8,791 nt of DNA from CAYNBT01 sp964396025 (GCA_964396025.1 CAYNBT010000026.1:1-8791); one strand, 5' to 3'; shown: positions 1-6,720, counted from the stretch's first letter. The notes: a model not told the origin generated them from the sequence alone. Numbers and translations are program-made.

Positions 1-93
1 AACACTACAGGGTATGTCCTTGCAAATCTCTGCGCATGTGTTACAATGCTTTGGTTTGTGTCAAAGTTTGACCGGATTGGCAAACTGATTTAA
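1..93 (+). CDS. C-terminal fragment of a possible membrane protein (partial)
   Basis: The first frame is open from base 1 to a TAA at 91-93, giving 30 residues. A hydrophobic stretch (about residues 4-21, including VLANLCACVTMLWFV) is followed by a short charged tail (SKFDRIGK). That is how many polytopic transporters end: a last transmembrane helix and a positively charged cytoplasmic tail. The family cannot be named from so little sequence. A 30-codon open frame can arise by chance, so this rests mainly on the helix-plus-basic-tail pattern and on a plausible position just before the helicase leader. The candidate helicase promoter at 20-47 would lie inside this gene. Confidence 0.42.
   Translation, partial: NTTGYVLANLCACVTMLWFVSKFDRIGKLI
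20..47 (+). promoter_or_regulatory. Candidate promoter for the helicase-typA operon
   Basis: TTGCAA (20-25, 4 of 6 to the sigma-70 -35 consensus), a 16-base spacer, and TACAAT (42-47, 5 of 6) with an extended -10 TG at 39-40. Transcription would start near 54 and leave a leader of about 107 bases before the ATG at 161. A competing pair, TTGACC (68-73) and TAAGAG (91-96), has a much poorer -10. Prediction by eye only. Confidence 0.4.
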
Positions 94-160
94 GAGTTAA
101 AAGTGTTTCATTGCTGATATACAGCCCTATTTATCCTCCTGAATTAGTTTCCTTAAAAAA
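94..160 (+). promoter_or_regulatory. Helicase 5' leader with anti-SD-like CCTCCT and cold-box-like element
   Basis: There is no SD before the ATG at 161. The start is preceded by seven A's and by a pyrimidine-rich block containing CCTCCT (135-140), which has the sequence of the anti-SD core at the 3' end of 16S rRNA. It could pair with the GGAGG sequences early in the coding region (218-222 and 236-240). Bases 115-125 (TGATATACAGC) match 8 of 11 positions of the E. coli cold-box TGACGTACAGA, found in leaders of cold-shock mRNAs. The matches are visible in the sequence; a regulatory role is inference. Confidence 0.35.
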
Positions 161-1414
161 ATGTTAAAAAGTTCATATGGTAGTAAACCATACAGAAAGT
201 ATGGGCAGAATAGTTTTGGAGGCAGTTCTCCTCGTGGAGGAAATAGAGGCTTTGGATCAGGTTCAAGGTCAAGTTTTGGTGGCCGTTCAGGCTCAAGATT
301 CTCAAGAGGTAGGGCGATAGATGTTAACAAATTTGTAAACAAAGACGTTAAACCAGTTCAAGAAGACAATTATATTCCAGAAAATAAGTTTAGTGATTTT
401 GCAGTAAGCGATCGATTAAAGAGTGCTATTAAACAGCGCGGATATATTGATCCTATGCCTATTCAGGATAAAACAATACCTATCATTTTGGAAGGTAAAG
501 ACTTGGTTGGTATTGCTAATACAGGCACGGGTAAAACTGCTGCATTTCTTATTCCTTTAATAGATAAAGTGTTACGAGACAGAAACCAAAAAGTTTTGAT
601 TTTGGCTCCAACCAGAGAACTTGCACAGCAAATTGAGTCAGAGTTTAAGTATTTTGGTAAACAACTAGGCCTTTGGTCTGCAACTTGCGTAGGTGGCTTA
701 AATATCAGAATTCAAATGAATAACATAAGAAAAGGTGCAAGTTTTGTTATTGCTACTCCAGGAAGATTAATGGATTTGCAAGAGCGTCGCGCAATAGATT
801 TGAAGAGATTTTCTACTGTTGTGGTAGACGAAGTAGACAGAATGTTTGATATGGGATTTATTCAAGATATCAAGCAAATCTTGGGCTCTTTGGCTAAACC
901 AAGACAATCTTTATTTTTCTCAGCTACAATGACCCCTCAGATTAATCAGTTGATACGAGATAATTCGAATAATCCAGTGAATGTATCCGTAAAGACTAGA
1001 GATACTTCTGCAAATGTATATCAAGATATTGTACGAGTAAGCAATTATGCTCACAAAGTTGAGAAACTGCACGAATTACTCTCACAAGAAGAATTCAAGA
1101 AAGTGCTCATTTTTATAGAAACCAAGCGCGGAGTTCATGAATTGCACTTAAAACTTGAGGAGAAAGGTTTTAGAGTTGATTCACTTCATGGAGATAAAAC
1201 ACAATTCAAGCGTCAGCATGCAATAGCTCAGTTCAAAAACAATGAAGTAAATATTCTTGTTGCAACTGATGTAGCAGCCAGAGGACTTGATATTCCAAAT
1301 GTAACACATGTAATAAATTTTGATGTTCCACAATCCTATGAAGATTATGTTCATAGAATTGGTAGAACCGGAAGAGCAAACAGCAGAGGCATCGCCCTCA
1401 CATTTGTTGCATAA
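161..1414 (+). CDS. DEAD-box ATP-dependent RNA helicase with N-terminal RGG-type tail
   Basis: Superfamily 2 RNA helicase that uses ATP to unwind short RNA duplexes; bacterial relatives (RhlE, DeaD/CsdA) act in the cytoplasm in ribosome assembly, mRNA decay and cold adaptation. All core motifs are present in the 417 residues: Q motif (F80, Q102), motif I ANTGTGKT (119-126), Ia PTRELA (150-155), Ib TPGR (199-202), II DEVD (223-226, Val for the usual Ala), III SAT (254-256), V ARGLDI (373-378) and VI HRIGRTGR (398-405). The protein ends 12 residues after motif VI, so it lacks the basic C-terminal tail common in RhlE/DeaD. Instead residues 1-51 form a Gly/Arg/Ser/Phe-rich disordered segment, probably for RNA binding. 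An in-frame TGA at 140-142 and the absence of another nearby Met support the ATG at 161. It ends in tandem stops (TAATAA) and heads an operon with typA. Which subfamily it belongs to is not settled. Confidence 0.95.
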   Translation: MLKSSYGSKPYRKYGQNSFGGSSPRGGNRGFGSGSRSSFGGRSGSRFSRGRAIDVNKFVNKDVKPVQEDNYIPENKFSDFAVSDRLKSAIKQRGYIDPMPIQDKTIPIILEGKDLVGIANTGTGKTAAFLIPLIDKVLRDRNQKVLILAPTRELAQQIESEFKYFGKQLGLWSATCVGGLNIRIQMNNIRKGASFVIATPGRLMDLQERRAIDLKRFSTVVVDEVDRMFDMGFIQDIKQILGSLAKPRQSLFFSATMTPQINQLIRDNSNNPVNVSVKTRDTSANVYQDIVRVSNYAHKVEKLHELLSQEEFKKVLIFIETKRGVHELHLKLEEKGFRVDSLHGDKTQFKRQHAIAQFKNNEVNILVATDVAARGLDIPNVTHVINFDVPQSYEDYVHRIGRTGRANSRGIALTFVA

Positions 1415-1415
1415 T
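1410..1415 (+). promoter_or_regulatory. Possible -10 element just before typA
   Basis: CATAAT (5 of 6 to TATAAT) ends 7 bases before the typA ATG at 1423, so a transcript from it would begin at or one base before the start codon. No convincing -35 is seen at the right distance, and typA also follows the helicase by 8 bases. At best this is an internal promoter for a leaderless typA mRNA. It is listed because three other starts in the window show the same arrangement. Confidence 0.25.
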
Positions 1416-1422
1416 AAGCAAT

Positions 1423-3237
1423 ATGAAGATTAGAAACATCGCCATTATTGCCCACGTTGACCACGGAAAAACCACTTTAGTAGACGGTTTACTAAAACAG
1501 TCAAAAATCTTTAGAGAAAACGAGGCTATGATGTCTCAAGATCTAATCATGGACTCAAATGAACAGGAACGAGAACGCGGTATAACTATTCTTGCAAAAA
1601 ATACTTCTGTTACCTACAAAGACGTAAAGATTAATATTATTGATACTCCTGGCCACGCGGATTTTGGTGGTGAGGTAGAACGTACATTAAATATGGCCGA
1701 TGGCGCATTATTACTTGTTGATGCCCAAGAAGGGCCTATGCCTCAAACCAAATTTGTTTTAAAGAAAGCTTTGGATTTGGGATTAAAAGTGATTGTGGTA
1801 GTCAACAAAATAGACAAAGAAAACGTCCACATAAACCACACACTCAACAAAATTTCGGACTTGTTTTTAGAACTGGCCAAACACGAGTCTCATCTAGACT
1901 TTCCTGTTTTATACGCTATTGGTAGAGAGGGTAAAGCTTGGAGTGAATATCCAAGTGATTTTTCATCTTCTACAGATTTAACCCCAATATTTGAAGCAAT
2001 ACTAAAATTTATACCAGAACCAGTTGCCCAAAAAGATGGACACTTTCAAATATTAGTAACCAGCCTTGATTGGGACAACTACAAAGGGCTATACAGCATA
2101 GGAAGAATTACACGTGGTATAGCTAAACCAGGATTAAATGTAACTCTTATCAATAAGGATTCTGGCACATCTAGCCATGTCATCGAAAATGTTTATGTAA
2201 GCCAAGGACTCAAAAGAGTCGCACAAGACGAAGTTCAGGCTGGAGATATTGTTGCGCTTACAGGCATAAAAGGTTCTGTAATTGGCGACACTATTGCTGA
2301 TGCAGCCTTTCCCGAGCCTTTACCAACTATTCAGGTGGACGAACCAACACTAAGAATTTCCATTGGACCTAACACTTCCCCCCTTCGAGGAAAGGAAGGA
2401 AGCCAACTTACAGGTGTAAAAATCCTTGAAAGAATAAAAAAAGAGCTTCAGACTAATGTTTCTATGAAATTCAGTATATCTGATACTGGTTCATACATCT
2501 TATCTGGCCGAGGAGAGCTGCATTTATCGGTATTTTTAGAGACGTTACGTAGGGAGGGGTTTGAAATTGAAGTCGGAAAACCTCAAGTGATCACAAAACA
2601 ACAAAATGGAGAGACATTGGAACCTGTAGAGGAACTTATAGTAGACGTTGAGACTATCTACGCCAGTGCGGTTACAGGTGAAATCGTTAAACGCAGAGGT
2701 CATATGATATCCCAAGAAGATATCACATCACACAGCACAAGACTTACGTTTCAGATAACAACAAGAGGAATGCTCGGACTTAGGGCCTACCTTTTAACTC
2801 TTTCTAAAGGCACTGCAGTGATGAACAGTAGCTTTTTGGAATATCAAAAAAAGTCTGCTGCATTTAGTCAACTTAGAAAAGGCGTACTAGTTGCATCAGA
2901 AGACGGAACAGCTGTAAGCTACGGTCTTAACATTGCTCACGAAAAAGGCCCTGTTTATATTGAACCAGGCGCCCAAGTATATCAAGGTATGATCATAGGT
3001 TTAAACGCACGTGACGAGGATCTTGAGATAAATGTATGTAAAGAAAAGAAACTAACAAATATTCGATCTTCGGGTGAAACTGCAATTATTTTGAGTCCTT
3101 CTACAAAAATGAGTTTGGAACAATGTTTAGGATTTTTAGAAGATGATGAATTGCTTGAAATAACGCCAAAAAGCCTTCGTTTACGAAAAAAGATTTTGAA
3201 TGGGGATCAAAGACGAAAAGCCAGTAAACACAGCTAG
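1423..3237 (+). CDS. typA: Ribosome-associated translational GTPase TypA/BipA
   Basis: EF-G-like GTPase that binds the 70S ribosome; in E. coli it supports 50S assembly and growth at low temperature. At 604 residues it has the usual full length. The GTPase domain comes first: G1 AHVDHGKTT (10-18), G2 RGITI (52-56, T55), G3 DTPGH (74-78), G4 NKID (128-131). Then come the EF-Tu-like domain 2, an EF-G-like domain with SGRGELHLSV, a domain-V-like fold, and the TypA-specific C-terminus ending DDELLEITPKSLRLRKK. The ATG at 1423 directly precedes the G1 strand and no longer start is possible behind TAATAA. There is no SD, so initiation may depend on coupling to the helicase or on a leaderless transcript. 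The G5 region reads YAIGREG, where E. coli BipA has YASALNG. Its stop overlaps that of the converging pseudouridine synthase gene. Confidence 0.97.
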   Translation: MKIRNIAIIAHVDHGKTTLVDGLLKQSKIFRENEAMMSQDLIMDSNEQERERGITILAKNTSVTYKDVKINIIDTPGHADFGGEVERTLNMADGALLLVDAQEGPMPQTKFVLKKALDLGLKVIVVVNKIDKENVHINHTLNKISDLFLELAKHESHLDFPVLYAIGREGKAWSEYPSDFSSSTDLTPIFEAILKFIPEPVAQKDGHFQILVTSLDWDNYKGLYSIGRITRGIAKPGLNVTLINKDSGTSSHVIENVYVSQGLKRVAQDEVQAGDIVALTGIKGSVIGDTIADAAFPEPLPTIQVDEPTLRISIGPNTSPLRGKEGSQLTGVKILERIKKELQTNVSMKFSISDTGSYILSGRGELHLSVFLETLRREGFEIEVGKPQVITKQQNGETLEPVEELIVDVETIYASAVTGEIVKRRGHMISQEDITSHSTRLTFQITTRGMLGLRAYLLTLSKGTAVMNSSFLEYQKKSAAFSQLRKGVLVASEDGTAVSYGLNIAHEKGPVYIEPGAQVYQGMIIGLNARDEDLEINVCKEKKLTNIRSSGETAIILSPSTKMSLEQCLGFLEDDELLEITPKSLRLRKKILNGDQRRKASKHS

Positions 3238-3944
3238 TGTGCAATCTCTCTCTTTAGTGACTCAACCTCGTTTGGAGTAAGATGTCTATATTCTCCCAAT
3301 CTTAATGTACCAATATTTATACCGCCAATATCAGTTCTGTGGATAGATTTTACTGTTAGGTTCAATTTTCTGCACATTTCTCTAATTTGTCTCTTAATTC
3401 CTTGGAAAAGCGTAATTTTGAAAGTGTGATCGTTTAGTCTTATAACTTTGGAAGGTAATGTTCTTTTTCCATCAAGCAACACACCGTTCTTTAGTGATTC
3501 TATGTGTCCTGTGAAGATTTTTTCCTGTACGCCTACAATATATGTTTTTGGCAGATGATATCTGGGATGAGTAATCCTTAAAGCAAAATCCCCGTCGTTT
3601 GTAAGCAATATTAATCCAGTCGAATTGTAATCAAGCCTGCCTACTGGGTATAAGTTATTGTGCTGCTCGGTTATTAGGTCAAGAACTGTCTTTCTACCTC
3701 TGTCGTCTGATGTTGTAGAAAGTACATTTAACGGCTTGTTTAGCATAATGTATTGATACTCCCCTACTGCAATTGTTACATCCTTACCCTCGATTTGGAT
3801 TTTGTCGGTCTCTGGGTCTACTGTAGCCCCTAAAAGAGCCTTAATTCCATTAATGGTAATCTTTCCATTCGCTAGAAATTCGTCGGTTTTTCGACGTGAG
3901 AGTACACCGCTATTTGAGAGATATTTGTTGAGTCTTATTTGCAC
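3234..3944 (-). CDS. RsuA/RluB-family rRNA pseudouridine synthase
   Basis: Isomerises a specific uridine in ribosomal RNA to pseudouridine; E. coli RluB and RluF act on 23S and RsuA on 16S rRNA. The 236 residues start with an S4 RNA-binding domain (about 2-60: IRLNKYLSNSGVLSRRKTDE). The catalytic domain carries VGRLDYNSTGL with catalytic Asp105, and the family's C-terminal signature GIKRQIREMCRKL. The start is GTG (3942-3944): the in-frame TAG two codons upstream is the stop of the GT87-like gene, and the S4 domain begins at once, so no other start fits. There is no SD; TATACT lies 6 bases upstream. The gene probably shares a transcript with the GT87-like gene, three bases away and in the same frame. 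Target subunit and position cannot be told from the sequence; RluB-like is the better guess from overall similarity. Confidence 0.93.
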   Translation of the reverse strand: MQIRLNKYLSNSGVLSRRKTDEFLANGKITINGIKALLGATVDPETDKIQIEGKDVTIAVGEYQYIMLNKPLNVLSTTSDDRGRKTVLDLITEQHNNLYPVGRLDYNSTGLILLTNDGDFALRITHPRYHLPKTYIVGVQEKIFTGHIESLKNGVLLDGKRTLPSKVIRLNDHTFKITLFQGIKRQIREMCRKLNLTVKSIHRTDIGGINIGTLRLGEYRHLTPNEVESLKREIAH

Positions 3945-3947
3945 ACT

Positions 3948-4912
3948 CTAAGTATATAGGTCTAAGTCAACTTTCCGCTGATGTTTTTTTACATAGCTAA
4001 GGAGCTGATAAAATCCTATAAAAAGCATTAGAGAAAATGGAAGTGCACCAAATCCCAAAAATATTGTTAAGGGAACGCTATGCAGTAGCCAAAACAATCT
4101 ATGTTTACCGGATTCCCAAAGTGCCAATATTGGAAAAATCAAAATTGCAAAATCATAAACGAACGTATGCCAAGAAAAAAGTATTCCTGCTACCACTATC
4201 AACAAAGTTTGTATGTCTTGCGGAATTTTCTTATAGTTTCTGGCAAATATCAAAAAGTATGTTAATCCTGCGACTATATTAAGCATGAGAGAATAGGGCA
4301 AATCTGAAACAGCTTGAAAAGATGAGAGTCTTAGTATGTTAGTGCCATTTTCCACATTCTCTGTTGCCATCAAAAACTTTACATATTCAGAGATATGTTG
4401 CGTGCCCAGGTAAAACATTCCAAATATCATTAACACGGATACACCTACTGTAAGGCCCGCTAGAAATCGTAATCTGTCCTTTGATACCATCAGTAAAAAC
4501 GGGCAAATAATCACAAATTGAGGTTTTATGAGCAAAAGTGCACAAAGCAATCCGCTAATCTGATATTTTCTTTTATATTGACACAAGAAGATTAAGCCAA
4601 CGATAGCTGCCAAAATTAGTGAAATTTGAGTGTTGTAGATTGAAAGTATGACAGGGTAAAAAGTAAACATTAGTATCAAATTCTTTGCAAAGCTATGCGG
4701 GTTTCTTGAGGTAGTTACTTGAGCTACTACTAAAAATAAAATCGATACCGCAGTAACTAACAACGCCGATTTAAAAAATCCAAACGGTGCAACACTTGCA
4801 AACATTGCTGCTACAAAAGGCAAAGACCTAAATGCCAGAATGTTTTGTTCGCTGGGAGCAAAGTAGCTCCTTTGTATAGTTTGTTGAGCAGAAAGGTTGT
4901 ACAGAGAGCTAT
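3948..4912 (-). CDS. GT87 (DUF2029)-like polytopic membrane glycosyltransferase, 5' end lost in the gap
   Basis: The protein is almost entirely transmembrane helices with short charged loops. It resembles GT87 enzymes, GT-C-fold integral membrane mannosyltransferases that use polyprenyl-phosphate sugars; actinobacterial members build lipoarabinomannan-type glycans. Supporting pattern: FRSLPFVAAMFASVAPF, then a helix after YNTQIS (like the family's GQ-N/I segment), then LLIKPQF and KDRLRFLAG, then about five more helices and a basic tail. The longest complete frame would start at a TTG (4823), but the frame stays open for 29 more codons to the Ns and those residues (including LYNLSAQQTIQRSYFAPSEQ) look like real protein. 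The true start is therefore in or beyond the gap. The missing part would hold the first helix and the acidic catalytic loop typical of GT-C enzymes, so activity cannot be judged. It is followed after 3 bases by the pseudouridine synthase gene. Another GT-C family remains possible. Confidence 0.72.
3951..3956 (-). promoter_or_regulatory. Possible -10 element for a leaderless pseudouridine synthase mRNA
   Basis: On the minus strand TATACT (5 of 6 to TATAAT) is followed by six bases and then the GTG at 3944, so a transcript would start on the start codon itself. It lies inside the last codons of the GT87-like gene. No good -35 is seen 16-18 bases upstream, and co-transcription from the upstream gene is also likely. 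Confidence 0.25.
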
Positions 4913-5012
4913 NNNNNNNNNNNNNNNNNNNNNNNNNNNNNNNNNNNNNNNNNNNNNNNNNNNNNNNNNNNNNNNNNNNNNNNNNNNNNNNNNNNNNNNN
5001 NNNNNNNNNNNN
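4913..5012. other. Assembly gap of exactly 100 Ns
   Basis: One hundred Ns, the conventional length for a scaffold gap of unknown size. It separates the 5' parts of two divergent genes, so it must contain two gene starts and the intergenic or promoter region between them, unless the join is wrong. The real length is probably several hundred bases. Confidence 0.97.
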
Positions 5013-5710
5013 TTGAGTTAAACACTATTTGGCGCGTTACAAACACAAATGCAATTGATCGGCTCAAGATGACTGATCATGGCCCAGTTCATTTTCAGAT
5101 TGTTGCAAACATAGGCTTAAAAATCGCACGAATGCTGGTTAAACAAGGCATTCCCATGTCCATTACTAAAGATTTTAACTTAACCAACAATCACGCTGAA
5201 TTGGTTGTCTTCTTGGGATGTATTCTGCACGATTTAGGCATCTCGGTAAGCCGTGACGGTCACGAGGAATTCAGTCTTTTCTTGGCAAATCACATTATGC
5301 ACGAGCTATTGTTGTTCTTGCCCGTTGATGAACGAACCCTAGTTATCTCCGAAACCTTACACGCGATAATCAGTCACCGTAAGGGTGGTGTGCCTTACAC
5401 AATCGAGGCGGGAATTGTGAGGGTTGCTGATGCTTTGGATATGAGCAAAGGTCGTTCTAGAATCCCTTACGAGTCAGGCAAGGTAGATATTCACTCCATC
5501 TCAGCAGCAGCAATAGAGGGTATTGAAATCGTAGAAGGAACCTCTAAACCAATTTTGATAAAAGTAACCATGAACAATTCCGCAGGCGTTTTCCAGATTG
5601 ACGAACTTCTAAAGAGCAAACTCAAGGGATCAGGTTTGGAAAAGTACATGGAAATATTTGCGTTCATAGAGGGTGAAGAGAAAAAGCTTCTTACGAGTTT
5701 TAATTTCTAA
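5013..5710 (+). CDS. HD-superfamily metal-dependent phosphohydrolase, 5' end lost in the gap
   Basis: HD-domain proteins use a bound metal ion to hydrolyse phosphate esters, often nucleotides or cyclic nucleotides. Counting from the Met at 5069: DHGPVH (3-8), LHDLG with the HD doublet (H54, D55), RDGHEE (62-67), further histidines H98 and H103, and RVADALD with D121. Together these give the H...HD...H...D pattern. The order recalls the uncharacterised HD family of archaea and bacteria that I associate with COG3294; substrate unknown. The Met at 5069 is not the start: 18 codons upstream to the Ns are open and read ELNTIWRVTNTNAIDRLK, which fits the segment preceding DHGPVH in such proteins. 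The C-terminal part (about 137-213) may be a small regulatory or oligomerisation domain. It converges on the EamA-type gene with 15 bases between stops and no terminator hairpin. Confidence 0.85.
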
Positions 5711-5725
5711 ACTCATTTAGTATTG

Positions 5726-6607
5726 TTAGCCCTCAACTGTTAAGATAACTCCAATAATCACCACAAAAGCTAACATAATCTTCTTTTTAATATGATTTCG
5801 TTCACCAAGGAATAAAGCGGCCACCAGTACATTTATCAAAACTGATGTTGCAGCAATTGGTGCGAGCGTCGTTACGGGTCCAAGTGCATACATACGTAGC
5901 ATAAAAAAAATTAACAATCCCCATGATGTGCCAGTTATAACAAAATATAGCTTATTCACTTGAAACCACTCGTGACGCAGTGTTTTTATGTTAAGTTTTT
6001 CTGCGGCAGAAATAATAAAAGCCGGTATCAGTAAAGATAAAAATATATAAAATGGCAAGTTGAAATGATCAGAAATACTTATATCTATCGAGAGCGCCAC
6101 TGAAAACGCTAACTGTGCAAATATAGCAAGATTTGTATACCTAGTTAATTTAATCTGCCCTTTCTGGTACAACAAGGCAAAATTAGCTGCCAACACGATC
6201 AGTGCACCTAGCGCTTTAAGGACAGTAAAATCTTCTTCAAGTACTGTAAAACCGATAATCACAATGAACACCGTAGAAAGCTCAGATATGATAGCGAATG
6301 TAGAAACATCTATATGCTTACGTACTGTTGTGTTTAGTCTGTCAGTGATTGCATAAAATATGCAGGCTAAGAGAAATGTAATGTAAACCCAGATACTCTT
6401 TGGAAAAACTAATGGAAAAAGAGGTGTAAACGCCAAAATGCTCAGTGCTCCAATAAGTTGAATTATTACAGTTGCAGCTCCGTCTTTAACTACTTCTCTG
6501 ACTGCAAGTCTGTAAAATTGGTAAAAAAGCGTTAAAAATACTAGGTATGCAACCACACTAAACTGCCACGTGTTAAACAAGACAACATCTTGCAGAAGGT
6601 TAATCAT
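5726..6607 (-). CDS. EamA/DMT-superfamily transporter-like membrane protein
   Basis: The 293 residues form about ten hydrophobic helices arranged as two similar halves, the layout of drug/metabolite transporters (EamA), which move small organic solutes or metabolites across the inner membrane. Each half ends with the family-type pattern: around 124-147 (LEEDFTVLKALGALIVLAAN) and 266-293, where LGER (268-271) precedes the last helix IMLAFVVIIGVILTVEG. The short C-terminus after the final helix is typical. ATG at 6607 is the only sensible start; there is no SD, but TACAAT lies exactly 6 bases upstream. It is divergent from the 123-residue membrane protein gene and convergent with the HD gene. 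The substrate cannot be predicted. Confidence 0.82.
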   Translation of the reverse strand: MINLLQDVVLFNTWQFSVVAYLVFLTLFYQFYRLAVREVVKDGAATVIIQLIGALSILAFTPLFPLVFPKSIWVYITFLLACIFYAITDRLNTTVRKHIDVSTFAIISELSTVFIVIIGFTVLEEDFTVLKALGALIVLAANFALLYQKGQIKLTRYTNLAIFAQLAFSVALSIDISISDHFNLPFYIFLSLLIPAFIISAAEKLNIKTLRHEWFQVNKLYFVITGTSWGLLIFFMLRMYALGPVTTLAPIAATSVLINVLVAALFLGERNHIKKKIMLAFVVIIGVILTVEG

Positions 6608-6613
6608 CTTTTA

Positions 6614-6619
6614 ATTGTA
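6614..6619 (-). promoter_or_regulatory. Candidate -10 element placing transcription start on the EamA ATG
   Basis: On the minus strand TACAAT (5 of 6) is followed by TAAAAG and then ATG, so position +1 falls on the A of the start codon. The -35 region is poor. TACATGTA (6618-6625), a perfect 8-base palindrome, overlaps this element and could be an operator half or chance. Confidence 0.38.
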
Positions 6620-6665
6620 CATGTAGCACGCAGGTAAGTGGAAGGAAGTGATTTTTTTGTTGTGA

Positions 6666-6694
6666 TTTACAGAACCTATAACCCATAGTATACT
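6666..6694 (+). promoter_or_regulatory. Sigma-70-type promoter of the 123-residue membrane protein gene
   Basis: TTTACA (6666-6671, 5 of 6), a 17-base spacer and TATACT (6689-6694, 5 of 6). Transcription would start near 6701 and give a leader of about 25 bases that carries the SD. This is the best promoter match in the window. Confidence 0.68.
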
Positions 6695-6714
6695 GATTGA
6701 AATTTATCACTATT

Positions 6715-6720
6715 GGAGGA
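6715..6720 (+). promoter_or_regulatory. Strong Shine-Dalgarno GGAGGA
   Basis: GGAGGA sits five bases before the ATG at 6726. It fixes the start and is the only strong SD at any gene start in the window. Confidence 0.85.

Noticed and set aside
127..342. 71-codon minus-strand frame, proline- and leucine-rich
   Set aside because: It is antisense to the Gly/Arg-rich tail of the helicase; the Pro/Leu richness is what the complement of Gly/Arg codons gives.
4037..4282. 81-codon plus-strand frame
   Set aside because: It lies wholly antisense to the GT87-like gene, has a low-complexity basic composition and has no start signal of its own.
3234..4912. A single GT87-pseudouridine synthase fusion read through the in-frame TAG
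   Set aside because: TAG recoding is not expected here: the pseudouridine synthase and the right-edge gene themselves end in TAG, and each half is a complete domain end with a proper new start (GTG) for the second.
5711..5725. Possible bidirectional terminator between the HD and EamA-type genes
   Set aside because: The 15 bases hold no stem-loop or T run.
6618..6625. TACATGTA palindrome as a regulator operator
   Set aside because: Eight bases is too short for a firm call in AT-rich DNA and there is no second copy near by; mentioned only with the EamA -10 element.
6693..6709. Imperfect inverted repeat TGAT...ATCA downstream of the 123-residue protein promoter
   Set aside because: Only the outer four bases on each side pair consistently; this is expected by chance.
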